Assembly (NCBI GenBank): GCA_938074565.1 | Contig: CALJEQ010000006.1 | Coordinates: 372,001 to 436,000 of the forward strand | From: an uncultured Alkaliphilus sp. | GTDB taxonomy: Bacteria; Bacillota; Clostridia; Peptostreptococcales; Natronincolaceae | DNA: 64,000 nucleotides | Direction of reading: 5' to 3' | Shown here: one piece after another, positions 7,567 through 15,887 of the stretch | How the letters are laid out: each line of letters opens with the position of its first letter | Numbering within the stretch: the first letter of the stretch is position 1 | Position numbers and translations under genes: made by a program | The notes under the pieces: generated by a model | Told to the model about the DNA's origin: nothing | Seen by the model: the letters and a program-made list of their open reading frames with translations, nothing else | Database searches by the model: none

Positions 7567-8232
7567 ATGTTTAATAATATAGATGGTGTGATTTTTGATT
7601 TAGATGGAACATTAATAGATTCAATGGGAATTTGGTTACAGATAGACATTGAATTTTTGAGTAAAAGAGGACTTGATGTTCCTTTAGATATAGGAAAAAT
7701 GACAGAGGGTAAGAGTTTTACAGAAAATGCCCACTTATTTAAGAAAACATTCAATTTAAATGAAACAGTAGAAGAAATCAAAGCAGAATGGATTGAGATG
7801 GCAATAGAACAATATAGTGAAAAAATACCATTTAAATCTGGTGCAATTAAACTACTAAAAGAACTAAAAAATTCAGGAATAAAAGTAGGTATAGGTACCA
7901 GTTGTTCAAGAGATTTAACAGAAGCAGTAATTCAACAACATAAAGTTGCTGATTCTTTTTACACAATTGTTACTTCCTGTGAAGTTTGTAAAGGGAAACC
8001 ATTTCCAGATGTTTTTTTAAAGGTGGCAGAAGTTTTAGAAGTTCCATATGATAGAGTATTAGTCTTTGAAGACACAATAGCAGGAGTGCAAGCAGCAAAA
8101 GCAGCAGGAATGAAGGTTGTTGCTGTTTATGATAGGCATTCAGAAAAAGATCAAAAAGCGTTGAAACAATTAGCAGACTATTATATAGAGTCAATGGAAG
8201 ATATAAAAAACATAAAACAAATAGAAGGATAA
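7567..8232 (+). CDS. HAD-superfamily phosphatase (beta-phosphoglucomutase-like subgroup)
   Basis: The 221-residue protein begins with the HAD motif FDLDGT, giving nucleophile Asp11 and acid/base Asp13. A cap domain follows (about residues 15-85). Motif II is GIGTSC near residue 118, and motifs III/IV are KGKPFPD and FEDTIAGVQAAKAAG. This layout is that of subfamily IA sugar-phosphate phosphatases and beta-phosphoglucomutases. The substrate cannot be told from sequence. It is a single gene, convergent with the next one across a 103-bp inverted-repeat structure. Confidence 0.85.
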   Translation: MFNNIDGVIFDLDGTLIDSMGIWLQIDIEFLSKRGLDVPLDIGKMTEGKSFTENAHLFKKTFNLNETVEEIKAEWIEMAIEQYSEKIPFKSGAIKLLKELKNSGIKVGIGTSCSRDLTEAVIQQHKVADSFYTIVTSCEVCKGKPFPDVFLKVAEVLEVPYDRVLVFEDTIAGVQAAKAAGMKVVAVYDRHSEKDQKALKQLADYYIESMEDIKNIKQIEG

Positions 8233-8267
8233 TAAAAGAAGTAGAAAATAGAATGTACTTTATACTT

Positions 8268-8370
8268 ATGAAAAACCCTCACATTCGAGACCCATAAAAA
8301 ATCAGCAAATAACCTTTTTATTGGCATTACATTGCGAACTTTTTATTCTTTGAATTTGAGGGTTTTTCAT
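8268..8370. repeat. 103-bp structure with 19-bp terminal inverted repeats
   Basis: The ends at 8268-8286 and 8352-8370 are inverted copies matching at 18 of 19 positions, with ATGAAAAACCCTCA as the outer part. They enclose 65 bp of noncoding sequence. It sits between two convergent genes, and the T-run beside each GC-rich arm could stop transcription from both sides. The size and clean ends also fit a small non-autonomous transposon. I see no clear target-site duplication. Confidence 0.7.
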
Positions 8371-8400
8371 CAATTTTAATTGTTAGTATAGGTTGCTTTT

Positions 8401-9003
8401 TTAACGGGCAATAATACGAATTATTTCTTCAACTGTTGCATTAGCAGGTATATTAAAGGTACCAGGTTTTAATTTTAGTAGTAATTTTAAATCCTCTGCT
8501 GTTTTGATGAAATCTGCTGTATCATTAATTAAACCATTTTCTTTTAGGATTTTTGCAATTCTCGAACCAGGGCTACCATTTGGTATTGTTATTTTTTTGA
8601 CTTCCACTACTGATACAACTTCTGTTGAATTATTATTTTCTTTTGGTGTATTATCAGTTTCATTGTTCTTTACTGGCTTATTAGTGCCTTCCTCAACTTT
8701 AGGTTTGTTGTTTTCATTATTAGTTTCTTCCACAACTTTTTCTTCAGTAGTCTCTTCTTCAGTAGCCTCTTCCACAATTACTTCTTCATTTACTTCTTCT
8801 GTCAGTTCTTCTTCAACTAATTCTTCTATAACTTCCTCAATTGGTTCTTCTACTGCTGGTAGGCTGGAATCTGCTAAGGCAATGGTGTTAAAATTAAACC
8901 AGTCCCCCAAATTCATCACAACCACTGCAAACATAAGAATTGCAATACCTATTGCTAATATAACATCTGTGAAATCATGTAGGATGTCTTTCAATTTTTC
9001 CAT
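8401..9003 (-). CDS. Membrane-anchored protein with C-terminal YceG/MltG-like domain
   Basis: The 200-residue protein has one membrane helix near residues 13-35. A long low-complexity linker (about 45-130) is dominated by Glu, Val, Thr and then Asn/Lys. The C-terminal 65 residues (IPNGSPGSRIAKILKENGLI ... LKPGTF ... ATVEEIIRII) resemble the LysM-like part of MltG/YceG. The transglycosylase catalytic region of MltG is absent, so this is more likely a wall-associated binding or regulatory protein than an enzyme. It is one of few minus-strand genes and is divergent from the next one. Confidence 0.7.
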   Translation of the reverse strand: MEKLKDILHDFTDVILAIGIAILMFAVVVMNLGDWFNFNTIALADSSLPAVEEPIEEVIEELVEEELTEEVNEEVIVEEATEEETTEEKVVEETNNENNKPKVEEGTNKPVKNNETDNTPKENNNSTEVVSVVEVKKITIPNGSPGSRIAKILKENGLINDTADFIKTAEDLKLLLKLKPGTFNIPANATVEEIIRIIAR

Positions 9004-9081
9004 TGTATCTCCGTCCTCTCAAATACTTCTTATGTATTTAGAATATCACATACTACCTATTTGTTTCAACTTACTTCTGAA

Positions 9082-9095
9082 TGTAAATATTTACA
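9082..9095. promoter_or_regulatory. 14-bp perfect palindrome in a divergent promoter region
   Basis: TGTAAATATTTACA is fully self-complementary and lies in the 272-bp gap between the divergent genes at 9003 and 9276. It could be an operator, but no regulator can be assigned and A/T-rich palindromes do arise by chance. Confidence 0.3.
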
Positions 9096-9275
9096 CGCCC
9101 TTTATTTTTTCAAAAAAAGGAAATACAATCTCTAAATACTTGTACGATTACTTGTTTTTTTTAGTTAAAAAGAATAAAATTACATAATATTTTCTTAAAC
9201 AGTTATAATATCGTTAAAAGGATAATATAAAAGTAAAAATGGTAATCTTATAATGTTCATTGGGGAGGGTTTTAT

Positions 9276-9632
9276 ATGGCAAAGAAGGTTAAAAAAATAG
9301 TAGATTCGGCGGATTTAGAAAAACTAATAAAAAAATCCAGTAAAAAGCCTGTGTTTATCTTTAAGCATGATGCTATGATGCAAGAAAGTGAAGATGCATA
9401 TCAAGAGTATTTAGATTTTATAGAGGATACAGAAGAAGATATTGTTTTTACTATGGTGGCTGTTAGAGAAGATTCAGAAGTTTCAGATGCTGTGGAGGAA
9501 TTATTGGAGGTTAGTCATGATATTCCGCAATTAATTTTAGTAATAGATGAAGAAGTTGCATGGGATGATATAGGAGATAACATTAATTTTGATAATCTTA
9601 CAGATGTAGTAAATGAATATATAACAGTGTAA
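9276..9632 (+). CDS. Bacilliredoxin BrxC/YtxJ-like protein lacking the active-site cysteine
   Basis: The 118-residue thioredoxin-fold protein aligns with the YtxJ/BrxC family. The first strand and helix start (KKPVFIFKHD) and the cis-proline segment (HDIPQLILVID), followed by a Trp, are both present. Family members have a cysteine right after the KH segment (TCPIS type), where they debacillithiolate proteins. Here that stretch reads DAMMQES, and the whole protein contains no cysteine. It therefore cannot do thiol exchange chemistry and may have become a binding protein. A GGGGAGGG binding site precedes ATG 9276. It precedes two signal peptidase genes. Confidence 0.7.
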   Translation: MAKKVKKIVDSADLEKLIKKSSKKPVFIFKHDAMMQESEDAYQEYLDFIEDTEEDIVFTMVAVREDSEVSDAVEELLEVSHDIPQLILVIDEEVAWDDIGDNINFDNLTDVVNEYITV

Positions 9633-9648
9633 ATGCCAATAGTCACCA

Positions 9649-9723
9649 GTCTTAACTTTCAATAGTTGCACTTATTATAATACAATGATAAAATAATTGA
9701 GTAGCATTAAGTGAAGTTAAGAC
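9649..9723 (+). promoter_or_regulatory. Long inverted repeat flanking the promoter/leader of the first signal peptidase
   Basis: GTCTTAACTT at 9649-9658 and AAGTTAAGAC at 9714-9723 are perfect inverted copies. A TATAAT box (9676-9681) lies between them and the right arm touches the AGGGGG binding site of the next gene. It may be a pair of operator half-sites or a long stem; unproven. Confidence 0.4.
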
Positions 9724-9736
9724 AGGGGGATTACAA

Positions 9737-10270
9737 ATGAAAAAAGAGATACTAGAGTGGGTAAAAACCATAGTGTTATCAGTGGTAATTGCACTAGTTA
9801 TAACTACCTTTATTAAACCCACAATAGTTAGGCAACATTCTATGATGCCAACATTAAATGAGTATGATTTTTTAATTATCAACAGGTTATTATATAAACA
9901 GAATAAACCACAACAAGGAGATATAGTGGTTTTTCAATCAAATCTTAGAACAGATTTAGGAAAGAAAAAGTTATTAATTAAAAGGGTAATAGCAGTACCA
10001 GGTGATGTTTTATTAATTAAAGATGGTCAGGTTCAATTAAATGGTACAATACTTCAAGAAGATTATATTGCTGATAATTATACAGAAGGAAAAGACTATG
10101 AAGATACTGAAATAGTTGTACCAGAAGGCATGTTGTTTGCTATGGGAGACAATCGTTTTAACAGTATGGACAGTAGAGATGAGGTAATTGGATTAATTCC
10201 AATAGATGATATTGTAGGAAAAGCCTTTGTAAGACTCTATCCTTTTAATAAAATAGGTTTACTTAAGTAA
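9737..10270 (+). CDS. lepB: Signal peptidase I (first of three)
   Basis: This 177-residue type I signal peptidase of the short Gram-positive kind has one N-terminal membrane helix (about 11-26) and an outside catalytic domain. The nucleophile is Ser35 in HSMMPT and the general-base Lys is Lys82 in LIKRVIAVPGD. The later box MGDNRFNSMDSRD is complete. It removes signal peptides from exported preproteins at the outer face of the membrane. It is followed by a terminator and then by a second, similar gene, which suggests an old tandem duplication. Confidence 0.92.
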   Translation: MKKEILEWVKTIVLSVVIALVITTFIKPTIVRQHSMMPTLNEYDFLIINRLLYKQNKPQQGDIVVFQSNLRTDLGKKKLLIKRVIAVPGDVLLIKDGQVQLNGTILQEDYIADNYTEGKDYEDTEIVVPEGMLFAMGDNRFNSMDSRDEVIGLIPIDDIVGKAFVRLYPFNKIGLLK

Positions 10271-10272
10271 AA

Positions 10273-10296
10273 TCCCAGCCTCGACTGGGGTTTTTA
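10273..10296 (+). terminator. Terminator after first signal peptidase gene
   Basis: A CCCAG/CTGGG stem with a 6-base loop is followed by five or more T residues, directly after the stop codon. Confidence 0.8.
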
Positions 10297-10402
10297 TTTT
10301 ATAGAAATTAATGATTATATTGTAAAAGTTGATTTTAAAAAATGCAAATGTTAAAATTAGCTTATTAAAAGTATATATTAGTTATATGGGTAGGTGATGT
10401 TA

Positions 10403-10921
10403 ATGCAGGTAAAGTATACTGAATTATATAAACCAATTGTATTAGCTATGTTAGTAGCGTTATTTGTCATCTCATTAATTAAGCCTACACTAGTGAAAAA
10501 TTACTCCATGAGTCCTACTTTGGAAGAAAATGATTTATTAATTGTTAACCGTTTAAATAATAAAAATAAACTTAATAAAGGTGATATTATTATTTTTAAC
10601 ACCAATATAAAAACTGATGAAGGTGAAGAAATTTTACTTATTAAAAGAGTTGTTGCGTTACCTGGGGATACGGTTGTTATTGGAAATGGAAAGGTTTATG
10701 TAAATGCAAATGTAATAAATGAAGAATACTTAAAAGAGCCCTATACAGATGGTGAAGTAGAACTAATAGTTCCTAAAGAAAAAGTCTTTGTTATGGGGGA
10801 TAATAGAGCAATTAGTTTAGATAGTCGAGATGATAGTATAGGTTTAATAGATTACCATCAAATTATTGGAAGAGCAAAAATTAGATTATATCCATTTAAA
10901 AAAATAGGGTTAGTTAATTAA
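10403..10921 (+). CDS. lepB: Signal peptidase I (second of three)
   Basis: The 172-residue protein has the same plan as the previous gene: one membrane helix, Ser35 in YSMSPT, Lys81 in LIKRVVALPGD and a complete MGDNRAISLDSRD box. The two share the KPT-V-SM-PTL segment and spacing and look like paralogues. ATG 10403 is preferred because AGGTGA lies about five bases upstream; GTG 10394 and ATG 10397 overlap that site. About 90 bases of A/T-rich sequence separate it from the next gene. Confidence 0.9.
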   Translation: MQVKYTELYKPIVLAMLVALFVISLIKPTLVKNYSMSPTLEENDLLIVNRLNNKNKLNKGDIIIFNTNIKTDEGEEILLIKRVVALPGDTVVIGNGKVYVNANVINEEYLKEPYTDGEVELIVPKEKVFVMGDNRAISLDSRDDSIGLIDYHQIIGRAKIRLYPFKKIGLVN

Positions 10922-11013
10922 ATAATATTCCTCTTTTTAAATAAATAAAAATTACTGTTTGGGAAAAGCTAAATGAGTAAAAATAATTTGTTTATTAAAA
11001 GGAGGTAATATAT

Positions 11014-11442
11014 ATGAAGATAAGAGAACTAATGACAACAGATATTGCTGTAGCAACTGCAAATACACCTATTAATCAAGTGGCAAGAACAATGAAGGAA
11101 TTAAATATAGGAGTAGTTCCTATTTGTGATGACAACAATCGACCTATAGGAATTGTTACTGATAGAGATATTGTTGTAAGAGGACTTGTTTCAGATATGC
11201 AAACAACAGAACCTATTAATAAAGTAATGTCTACCCATGTAATCTTTGCTAACCCAGAAATGCATGTACATGAAGCCACAAGAATAATGGGAGAAAACCA
11301 AATTAGAAGATTACCGGTTGTAGATAATGGTAGGATAGTAGGTATGGTGGCTATCGGCGACTTAGCGGTTAATAATATTTATGAAAATGAAGCAGGTCAT
11401 GCCTTAAGTGAAATATCAACACCTAGTAGACCAATGATGTAA
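11014..11442 (+). CDS. CBS-domain protein (tandem CBS pair, YhcV-like)
   Basis: The 142-residue soluble protein consists of two CBS motifs, about residues 1-60 (MKIRELMTTDI ... PIGIVTDRDIV) and 70-130 (VMSTHVIFANP ... GRIVGMVAIGDLAV). Such stand-alone pairs bind adenine nucleotides and are thought to sense energy or stress state. AAGGAGG stands before ATG 11014, and a strong terminator follows. It is monocistronic as far as can be seen, and the partner is unknown. Confidence 0.88.
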   Translation: MKIRELMTTDIAVATANTPINQVARTMKELNIGVVPICDDNNRPIGIVTDRDIVVRGLVSDMQTTEPINKVMSTHVIFANPEMHVHEATRIMGENQIRRLPVVDNGRIVGMVAIGDLAVNNIYENEAGHALSEISTPSRPMM

Positions 11443-11461
11443 ATAAAAAAATAAAATTTAT

Positions 11462-11491
11462 AAAAAGTTCCTGTCAATGGCAGGAACTTTT
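11462..11491 (+). terminator. Terminator after CBS-domain gene
   Basis: An 11-bp perfect stem AAAAGTTCCTG/CAGGAACTTTT with an 8-base loop ends in T residues. Confidence 0.85.
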
Positions 11492-11614
11492 AAGTTAAAT
11501 ATAGAAAATAAAGGTATATTATTATATTGCTAGAATTAAAAGGTTAGTAGAAATAATGAAATGGCTTATATCATAATAATAATTGATATAACTTTTATTT
11601 AGGGGGAGTATTAT

Positions 11615-13285
11615 ATGACAAAGACAAACCAAAGTACAATAAATGTTGTTGTAGAAAACCGGGGAACATTCCAATACGATAAAGGGGTAATGATAGAAGA
11701 CATCTGTAAAGGATTTCAGTCAGATCATAATAATATTATTGTAGCAGCCTTAGTAGACAATGATTTAAAAGAATTACATAATAGATTAGACGATGATAGT
11801 GAAATTAAATTATTGACGGCTACATCACCCATCGGTTCTCGAATTTATCAAAGAAGTTTAGTATTTGTTTTTATTAGAGCATGTATGGAATTACTTTCAG
11901 GTTGTCGTGTTTCTGTAGAACATTCCATAAGTAAAGGACTCTATTGTGAGGTTCATTATAAACGGAAAATTGATGAAAAAGATGTAGAACGTATTGAAGA
12001 AAGAATGAAAGAAATTATTGAAGAAGATGTACCATTTTCAAAAAGTAGAATACCAGTGAATGAAGCTAAAGATATTTTTAAAGATTATAACCAAGATGGT
12101 AAAGTAAGATTATTAAAATATAGAGAAAAACCATATATTAACATATATCAATGTGGTTGGTTAAAAAACTACTTTTATGGTTATATGGCACCCTCCACAG
12201 GTTACTTAAAGAAATTTAAGTTAAAATATTATGAACCAGGTATAGTAATCCAATATCCTAGAGGCGATATGGGGGGAGAAATACCTGAATTTGAAGAACA
12301 TCAAAAACTATTTAAAGTGTTTAGAGAGAGTGAAAAATGGGGGGAGATATTAGAAATAGATCATGTTGCCTCGCTGAATGATTTAATTGTCTCTAAAAAA
12401 GAAGGAGAATTTATTAGAGTGGCAGAAGCCCTCCACGAAAAGAAAATAGCCGAAATTGCCGATGTAATTCATAAAAATATAGATGAAAAACAACTTATAT
12501 TAATTGCTGGTCCAACTTCTTCAGGAAAAACCACCTTTGCCCAAAGATTAATGATTCAATTAAAAGTAAACGGGCTCAAACCCATATCAATATCTATGGA
12601 TGATTATTTTGTTAATCGTGAATTAACTCCCCTTGATGAGGAAGGAAAATTTGATTTTGAATCTTTATATGCTGTTGACTTAGACTTATTTAATAGAGAT
12701 CTACAAGAACTATTAAAGGGAAATGAAATAGAAGTACCAACCTTTAATTTTCATACAGGACAGCGGGAATATAAAGGGATTAAACTTAAAATTAATCATG
12801 GTCAACCGGTTATAATAGAGGGAATACATGCATTAAATGAAGAACTTACAAGATCTATTTCAAAAGAAAGTAAATTTAAAATCTATATCAGTGCTTTAAC
12901 ACAATTAAATGTTGATGAGCATAATCGAATCCCCACCACAGATACAAGACTTATTAGAAGAATAGTTAGGGATTACAAGTATCGCTCTAATGATGCCACT
13001 AGAACCCTTTCTTTATGGCAATCAGTTAGAAGAGGTGAGGAAAAAAACATATTCCCTTTCCAAGAAGAAGCTGATGTAATGTTTAATTCTGCATTATTTT
13101 ATGAATTAGGTACATTAAAAAAGTATGCAGAACCATTATTGAGACAAGTGGAAACAACTAATCCCTATTATTCAGAAGCGAAACGATTACTAAAGTTTTT
13201 AAGTTATTTTGTTGCATTAGATAACGAAATAGATATTCCAAGAACCTCTATAATAAGAGAATTTATTGGAGGAGGAGCCTTCTAA
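11615..13285 (+). CDS. Nucleoside kinase, uridine kinase-like, with N-terminal TGS/ThrRS-like domains
   Basis: The 556-residue protein has three parts. An N-terminal TGS-like domain (about 1-70) and a domain resembling the editing-linked region of threonyl-tRNA synthetase (about 70-240) precede a phosphoribulokinase/uridine kinase domain with Walker A GPTSSGKT at 299-306. The kinase part also has the SMDDYFVNRE and EGIHALN segments of uridine kinases. This fusion is widespread in Clostridia and is annotated as nucleoside kinase; the acceptor is probably uridine or cytidine. AGGGGGAG precedes ATG 11615. It is followed by glutaminase with a 70-bp gap and no obvious terminator. Confidence 0.88.
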   Translation: MTKTNQSTINVVVENRGTFQYDKGVMIEDICKGFQSDHNNIIVAALVDNDLKELHNRLDDDSEIKLLTATSPIGSRIYQRSLVFVFIRACMELLSGCRVSVEHSISKGLYCEVHYKRKIDEKDVERIEERMKEIIEEDVPFSKSRIPVNEAKDIFKDYNQDGKVRLLKYREKPYINIYQCGWLKNYFYGYMAPSTGYLKKFKLKYYEPGIVIQYPRGDMGGEIPEFEEHQKLFKVFRESEKWGEILEIDHVASLNDLIVSKKEGEFIRVAEALHEKKIAEIADVIHKNIDEKQLILIAGPTSSGKTTFAQRLMIQLKVNGLKPISISMDDYFVNRELTPLDEEGKFDFESLYAVDLDLFNRDLQELLKGNEIEVPTFNFHTGQREYKGIKLKINHGQPVIIEGIHALNEELTRSISKESKFKIYISALTQLNVDEHNRIPTTDTRLIRRIVRDYKYRSNDATRTLSLWQSVRRGEEKNIFPFQEEADVMFNSALFYELGTLKKYAEPLLRQVETTNPYYSEAKRLLKFLSYFVALDNEIDIPRTSIIREFIGGGAF

Positions 13286-13354
13286 TAACTATTGACGAGA
13301 AACTATATTTAATATATCTTAAAAGAAGATACGTCATTATAGGAAGGTGTTAAA

Positions 13355-14269
13355 GTGAAACATAAACTAAAGGAAATTTTAGATAAAAATAGATGTTTTA
13401 TTGAGGCTGGAAATCTACCAACTTATATACCTGAACTGAGTAAAGCCAATAAAAATGCCCTGGGGATCTACATTGTAGACCTCAATGGAGAAGAATATGG
13501 TGAAGGGGATTATGAATATCCTTTTACTATTCAAAGTATTTCTAAAGTTATAACCTTAATGTTAGCCTTAGAAGATCGAGGAGCAGAAGAAATATTCAAA
13601 TTTGTTGGAATGGAGCCTACGGGAGACTCCTTTAATTCAATGATGAAGTTGGAGATTGTAAGACCATCAAGACCTTTTAACCCTATGATAAATGCTGGGG
13701 CAATAGCAGTAACATCTTTAATTAATGGAAGTCCAGAGGAAAAATTTCAAAGAATATTAACTTTATTTAAAAAGATTACTAATAATGATTCCATAAAAGT
13801 TAACCATGAGGTCTATTTATCTGAGAAGAAAACAGGAGATAGAAATAGAGCTATGGCTTATTTTATGAGGGATGTTGGTGTTTTACAAGGGGATGTTGAA
13901 GACAATTTAGATGTCTATTTTAGACAATGTTCTTTAGAGGTAACCTGCCGTGACATCGCTAAAATAGGGGCTTTCTTAGCCAATGATGGTGTATTATTGC
14001 AAACAGGAGAACGGTTAATTGAAGCAAAAAATGCCAAAATAGCTAAAACGTTTATGGTAACTTGTGGAATGTACAATGCCAGTGGGGAATTTGCAATCGA
14101 AGTAGGCATTCCTGCCAAAAGTGGTGTAGGTGGTGGTATAATGGCTTTAGTACCTGGTAAAATGGGGATAGGGGTATTAGGACCAGCTCTAGACGATAAA
14201 GGAAATAGTAGTGCGGGTGTACAAATTTTATCTGATCTTTCAAATTTATTTAATTTATCAATATTTTAG
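13355..14269 (+). CDS. glsA: Glutaminase A
   Basis: The 304-residue protein fits the beta-lactamase-like glutaminase family, which hydrolyses L-glutamine to glutamate and ammonia. The catalytic Ser61-x-x-Lys64 pair lies in FTIQSISKV. The family blocks PFNPMINAGAIAVTSLI and PAKSGVGGGIMALVPGK (the latter near residue 255) are both intact. The start is GTG 13355 behind AGGAAGGTG. Length and motifs are standard. It may share a transcript with the upstream kinase; a consensus promoter for the next gene begins just after its stop. Confidence 0.93.
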   Translation: MKHKLKEILDKNRCFIEAGNLPTYIPELSKANKNALGIYIVDLNGEEYGEGDYEYPFTIQSISKVITLMLALEDRGAEEIFKFVGMEPTGDSFNSMMKLEIVRPSRPFNPMINAGAIAVTSLINGSPEEKFQRILTLFKKITNNDSIKVNHEVYLSEKKTGDRNRAMAYFMRDVGVLQGDVEDNLDVYFRQCSLEVTCRDIAKIGAFLANDGVLLQTGERLIEAKNAKIAKTFMVTCGMYNASGEFAIEVGIPAKSGVGGGIMALVPGKMGIGVLGPALDDKGNSSAGVQILSDLSNLFNLSIF

Positions 14270-14294
14270 TTATTACGATATTTTAACAAAAATT

Positions 14295-14323
14295 TTGACA
14301 AAATTTTAGAAAAACAATATAAT
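14295..14323 (+). promoter_or_regulatory. Consensus sigma-A promoter
   Basis: A perfect TTGACA (14295-14300) and a perfect TATAAT (14318-14323) are separated by 17 bases. It drives the ArsR-type regulator whose ATG is 34 bases downstream. This is the strongest promoter match I found in the window. Confidence 0.9.
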
Positions 14324-14356
14324 TAATGTAATAAATTGATTAAAGGGGATGTACTT

Positions 14357-14935
14357 ATGAAGGATATACTAGTACTACGGGATTTAGAACAGATAAAAGC
14401 CATTTCTCATCCCTATAGGGTTGAAGTGTTTGGTACTTTTGAAGGCGATCAACCACAGTCTGCAAAGCAAGTAGCAGAAAAGTTAGGTGAACCCCATGCA
14501 AAGGTAAATTATCATATTAAAAGTTTATTAAAGGTGGGTATTCTAGAACTGGTGGATGAAAAGGTTAAGTCGGGTATCATTGAAAAATATTATCAACCAG
14601 CCGCCCATAAACTTATTATCGATAAAAGTTTTATGCAAAATGTTGATGAGGATGTACTACAATCCATTAATCAAGCTAGTTTATCTATCTTTGAAAAGAT
14701 TAGTGAAGATTTTTATAAAGCAGCTGAAAAAGCTATTGATCAACCTAAATTTATAAACCATCATAACGATTATTATCTTACAAATACTGAAGTAAAGGAA
14801 TTAATTCAAAAAATAGAGGAATTAACTAAAGACTATTTGAGTGATAAAAATGATAAAACTAGAGAAGATACGAATTCATATTCTATTGCAATATTGGGTA
14901 TCCCAAAAGTTAAATCACAAAAAAAGCGTGGCTAA
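14357..14935 (+). CDS. ArsR-type winged-helix transcriptional regulator
   Basis: The 192-residue protein begins with a winged helix-turn-helix (about residues 5-85): IKAISHPYRVEVFG, then SAKQVAEKLGEPHAKVNYHIKSL as recognition region, then a wing. The C-terminal half is charged and helical and may form a dimer or ligand domain. No metal-binding cysteine cluster is present, so it is not a classical ArsR metal sensor. ATG 14357 follows AAAGGGGATG; a TTG 21 bases earlier is less likely. Its perfect promoter suggests strong expression unless it represses itself. Its target genes are not evident. Confidence 0.82.
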   Translation: MKDILVLRDLEQIKAISHPYRVEVFGTFEGDQPQSAKQVAEKLGEPHAKVNYHIKSLLKVGILELVDEKVKSGIIEKYYQPAAHKLIIDKSFMQNVDEDVLQSINQASLSIFEKISEDFYKAAEKAIDQPKFINHHNDYYLTNTEVKELIQKIEELTKDYLSDKNDKTREDTNSYSIAILGIPKVKSQKKRG

Positions 14936-14987
14936 ACTAATGTTTCTTACTAAAAGAAGTTCAGACATTATACTTTATTGTTAAATG

Positions 14988-15034
14988 GTCAGCACCAGAA
15001 TGTATTTATATATACGTTTTGGTGCTGACTTTTA
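14988..15034 (+). terminator. Two-tier hairpin terminator, copy 2
   Basis: Outer stem GTCAGC/GCTGAC, one A-T pair, two CC/GG pairs, an AGAA/TTTT internal loop, and an inner GTAT/ATAC stem. A T-run follows. It has the same geometry as the hairpin at 6464, and where the bases differ the pairing is kept. Confidence 0.75.
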
Positions 15035-15164
15035 TATTGTTTTTTATTGGAATATAAAGTAGACGGTTTTTTTATTTTTAGAAGTTAATTATGTATTATA
15101 AATAGTTGGTAATAATATATAATTATAGGGAAAAATAATTCCATAAATGGTTGGTGATAATAAA

Positions 15165-15647
15165 ATGAATTTATATTTGATATTTAGTATAGTGCTTATT
15201 ATATTAGGTATAGTAGGGATATTTACTGCATTTTTACCAGGAACTATTCTTGTTTTAACAGGAATTATTATTTATGGGTGGGCAACAGATTTTACAATTA
15301 TTTCAATAAGAATTATTATAGTATTTGGTTTTCTAACCCTTGCTGGCATTTTGTTTGATTACTTAGCTTCTTTTGTCAGTGCTAAAAGGTATAATATATC
15401 CCCTAAAGGTATTTGGGGTATGGTTATTGGTGGTATTGTTGGTTTTTTTATTTTAAATATTGTAGGAATAATAATTGGTCAGTTTATAGGAATATTGTCT
15501 GGTGAATTATTATCTGGGAAAAATATAACCAGCTCACTAAAGTCAGGTACAGCCAGTTTGGTGGGGTATTTTTTAAGTGTTATGGTTAATATTATAATTG
15601 TAGGAATTATGGTAGGATATTTTAGTATTAAGGTTTTGAGGGGATAA
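15165..15647 (+). CDS. DUF456 family membrane protein
   Basis: The 160-residue protein is very hydrophobic, with four to five membrane segments and glycine-rich turns. The start (LGIVGIFTAFLPGTILVLTG) and the middle KGIWGMVIGGIVGFF region match the DUF456 family, whose function is unknown. ATG 15165 is preferred because GGTGAT lies about eight bases before it; an ATG at 15147 lacks a good site. It is monocistronic, between a two-tier hairpin and a terminator. Confidence 0.8.
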   Translation: MNLYLIFSIVLIILGIVGIFTAFLPGTILVLTGIIIYGWATDFTIISIRIIIVFGFLTLAGILFDYLASFVSAKRYNISPKGIWGMVIGGIVGFFILNIVGIIIGQFIGILSGELLSGKNITSSLKSGTASLVGYFLSVMVNIIIVGIMVGYFSIKVLRG

Positions 15648-15717
15648 TCATTAAACATAAAAATTAAATTCATTATTATGATATTATGCAATATCCTCTA
15701 TTAATAACTTACTTAAA

Positions 15718-15752
15718 CTCTTTGCTTGTAACTTAGGCAAAGGGTTTTTTTG
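15718..15752 (+). terminator. Terminator after DUF456 gene
   Basis: A CTTTGC/GCAAAG-type stem is followed by seven T residues, ending before the third signal peptidase gene. Confidence 0.8.
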
Positions 15753-15887
15753 TCGATTGAAAAAATTGCCAAACATGGATAATAACATAAAAAAATAATC
15801 ATACTAATATAAATAAAGAGTATGATATTAAATCCTTCCTTTCATACTGCTGATAGCTTCTATACATATTGTGGAGGATGTGTTATA

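Noticed and set aside
8504..9187. 227-codon plus-strand frame, very rich in Ser
   Set aside because: It lies opposite the Glu-rich linker of the minus-strand YceG-like gene; the Ser-rich content is the mirror image of Glu codons, and it lacks a binding site.
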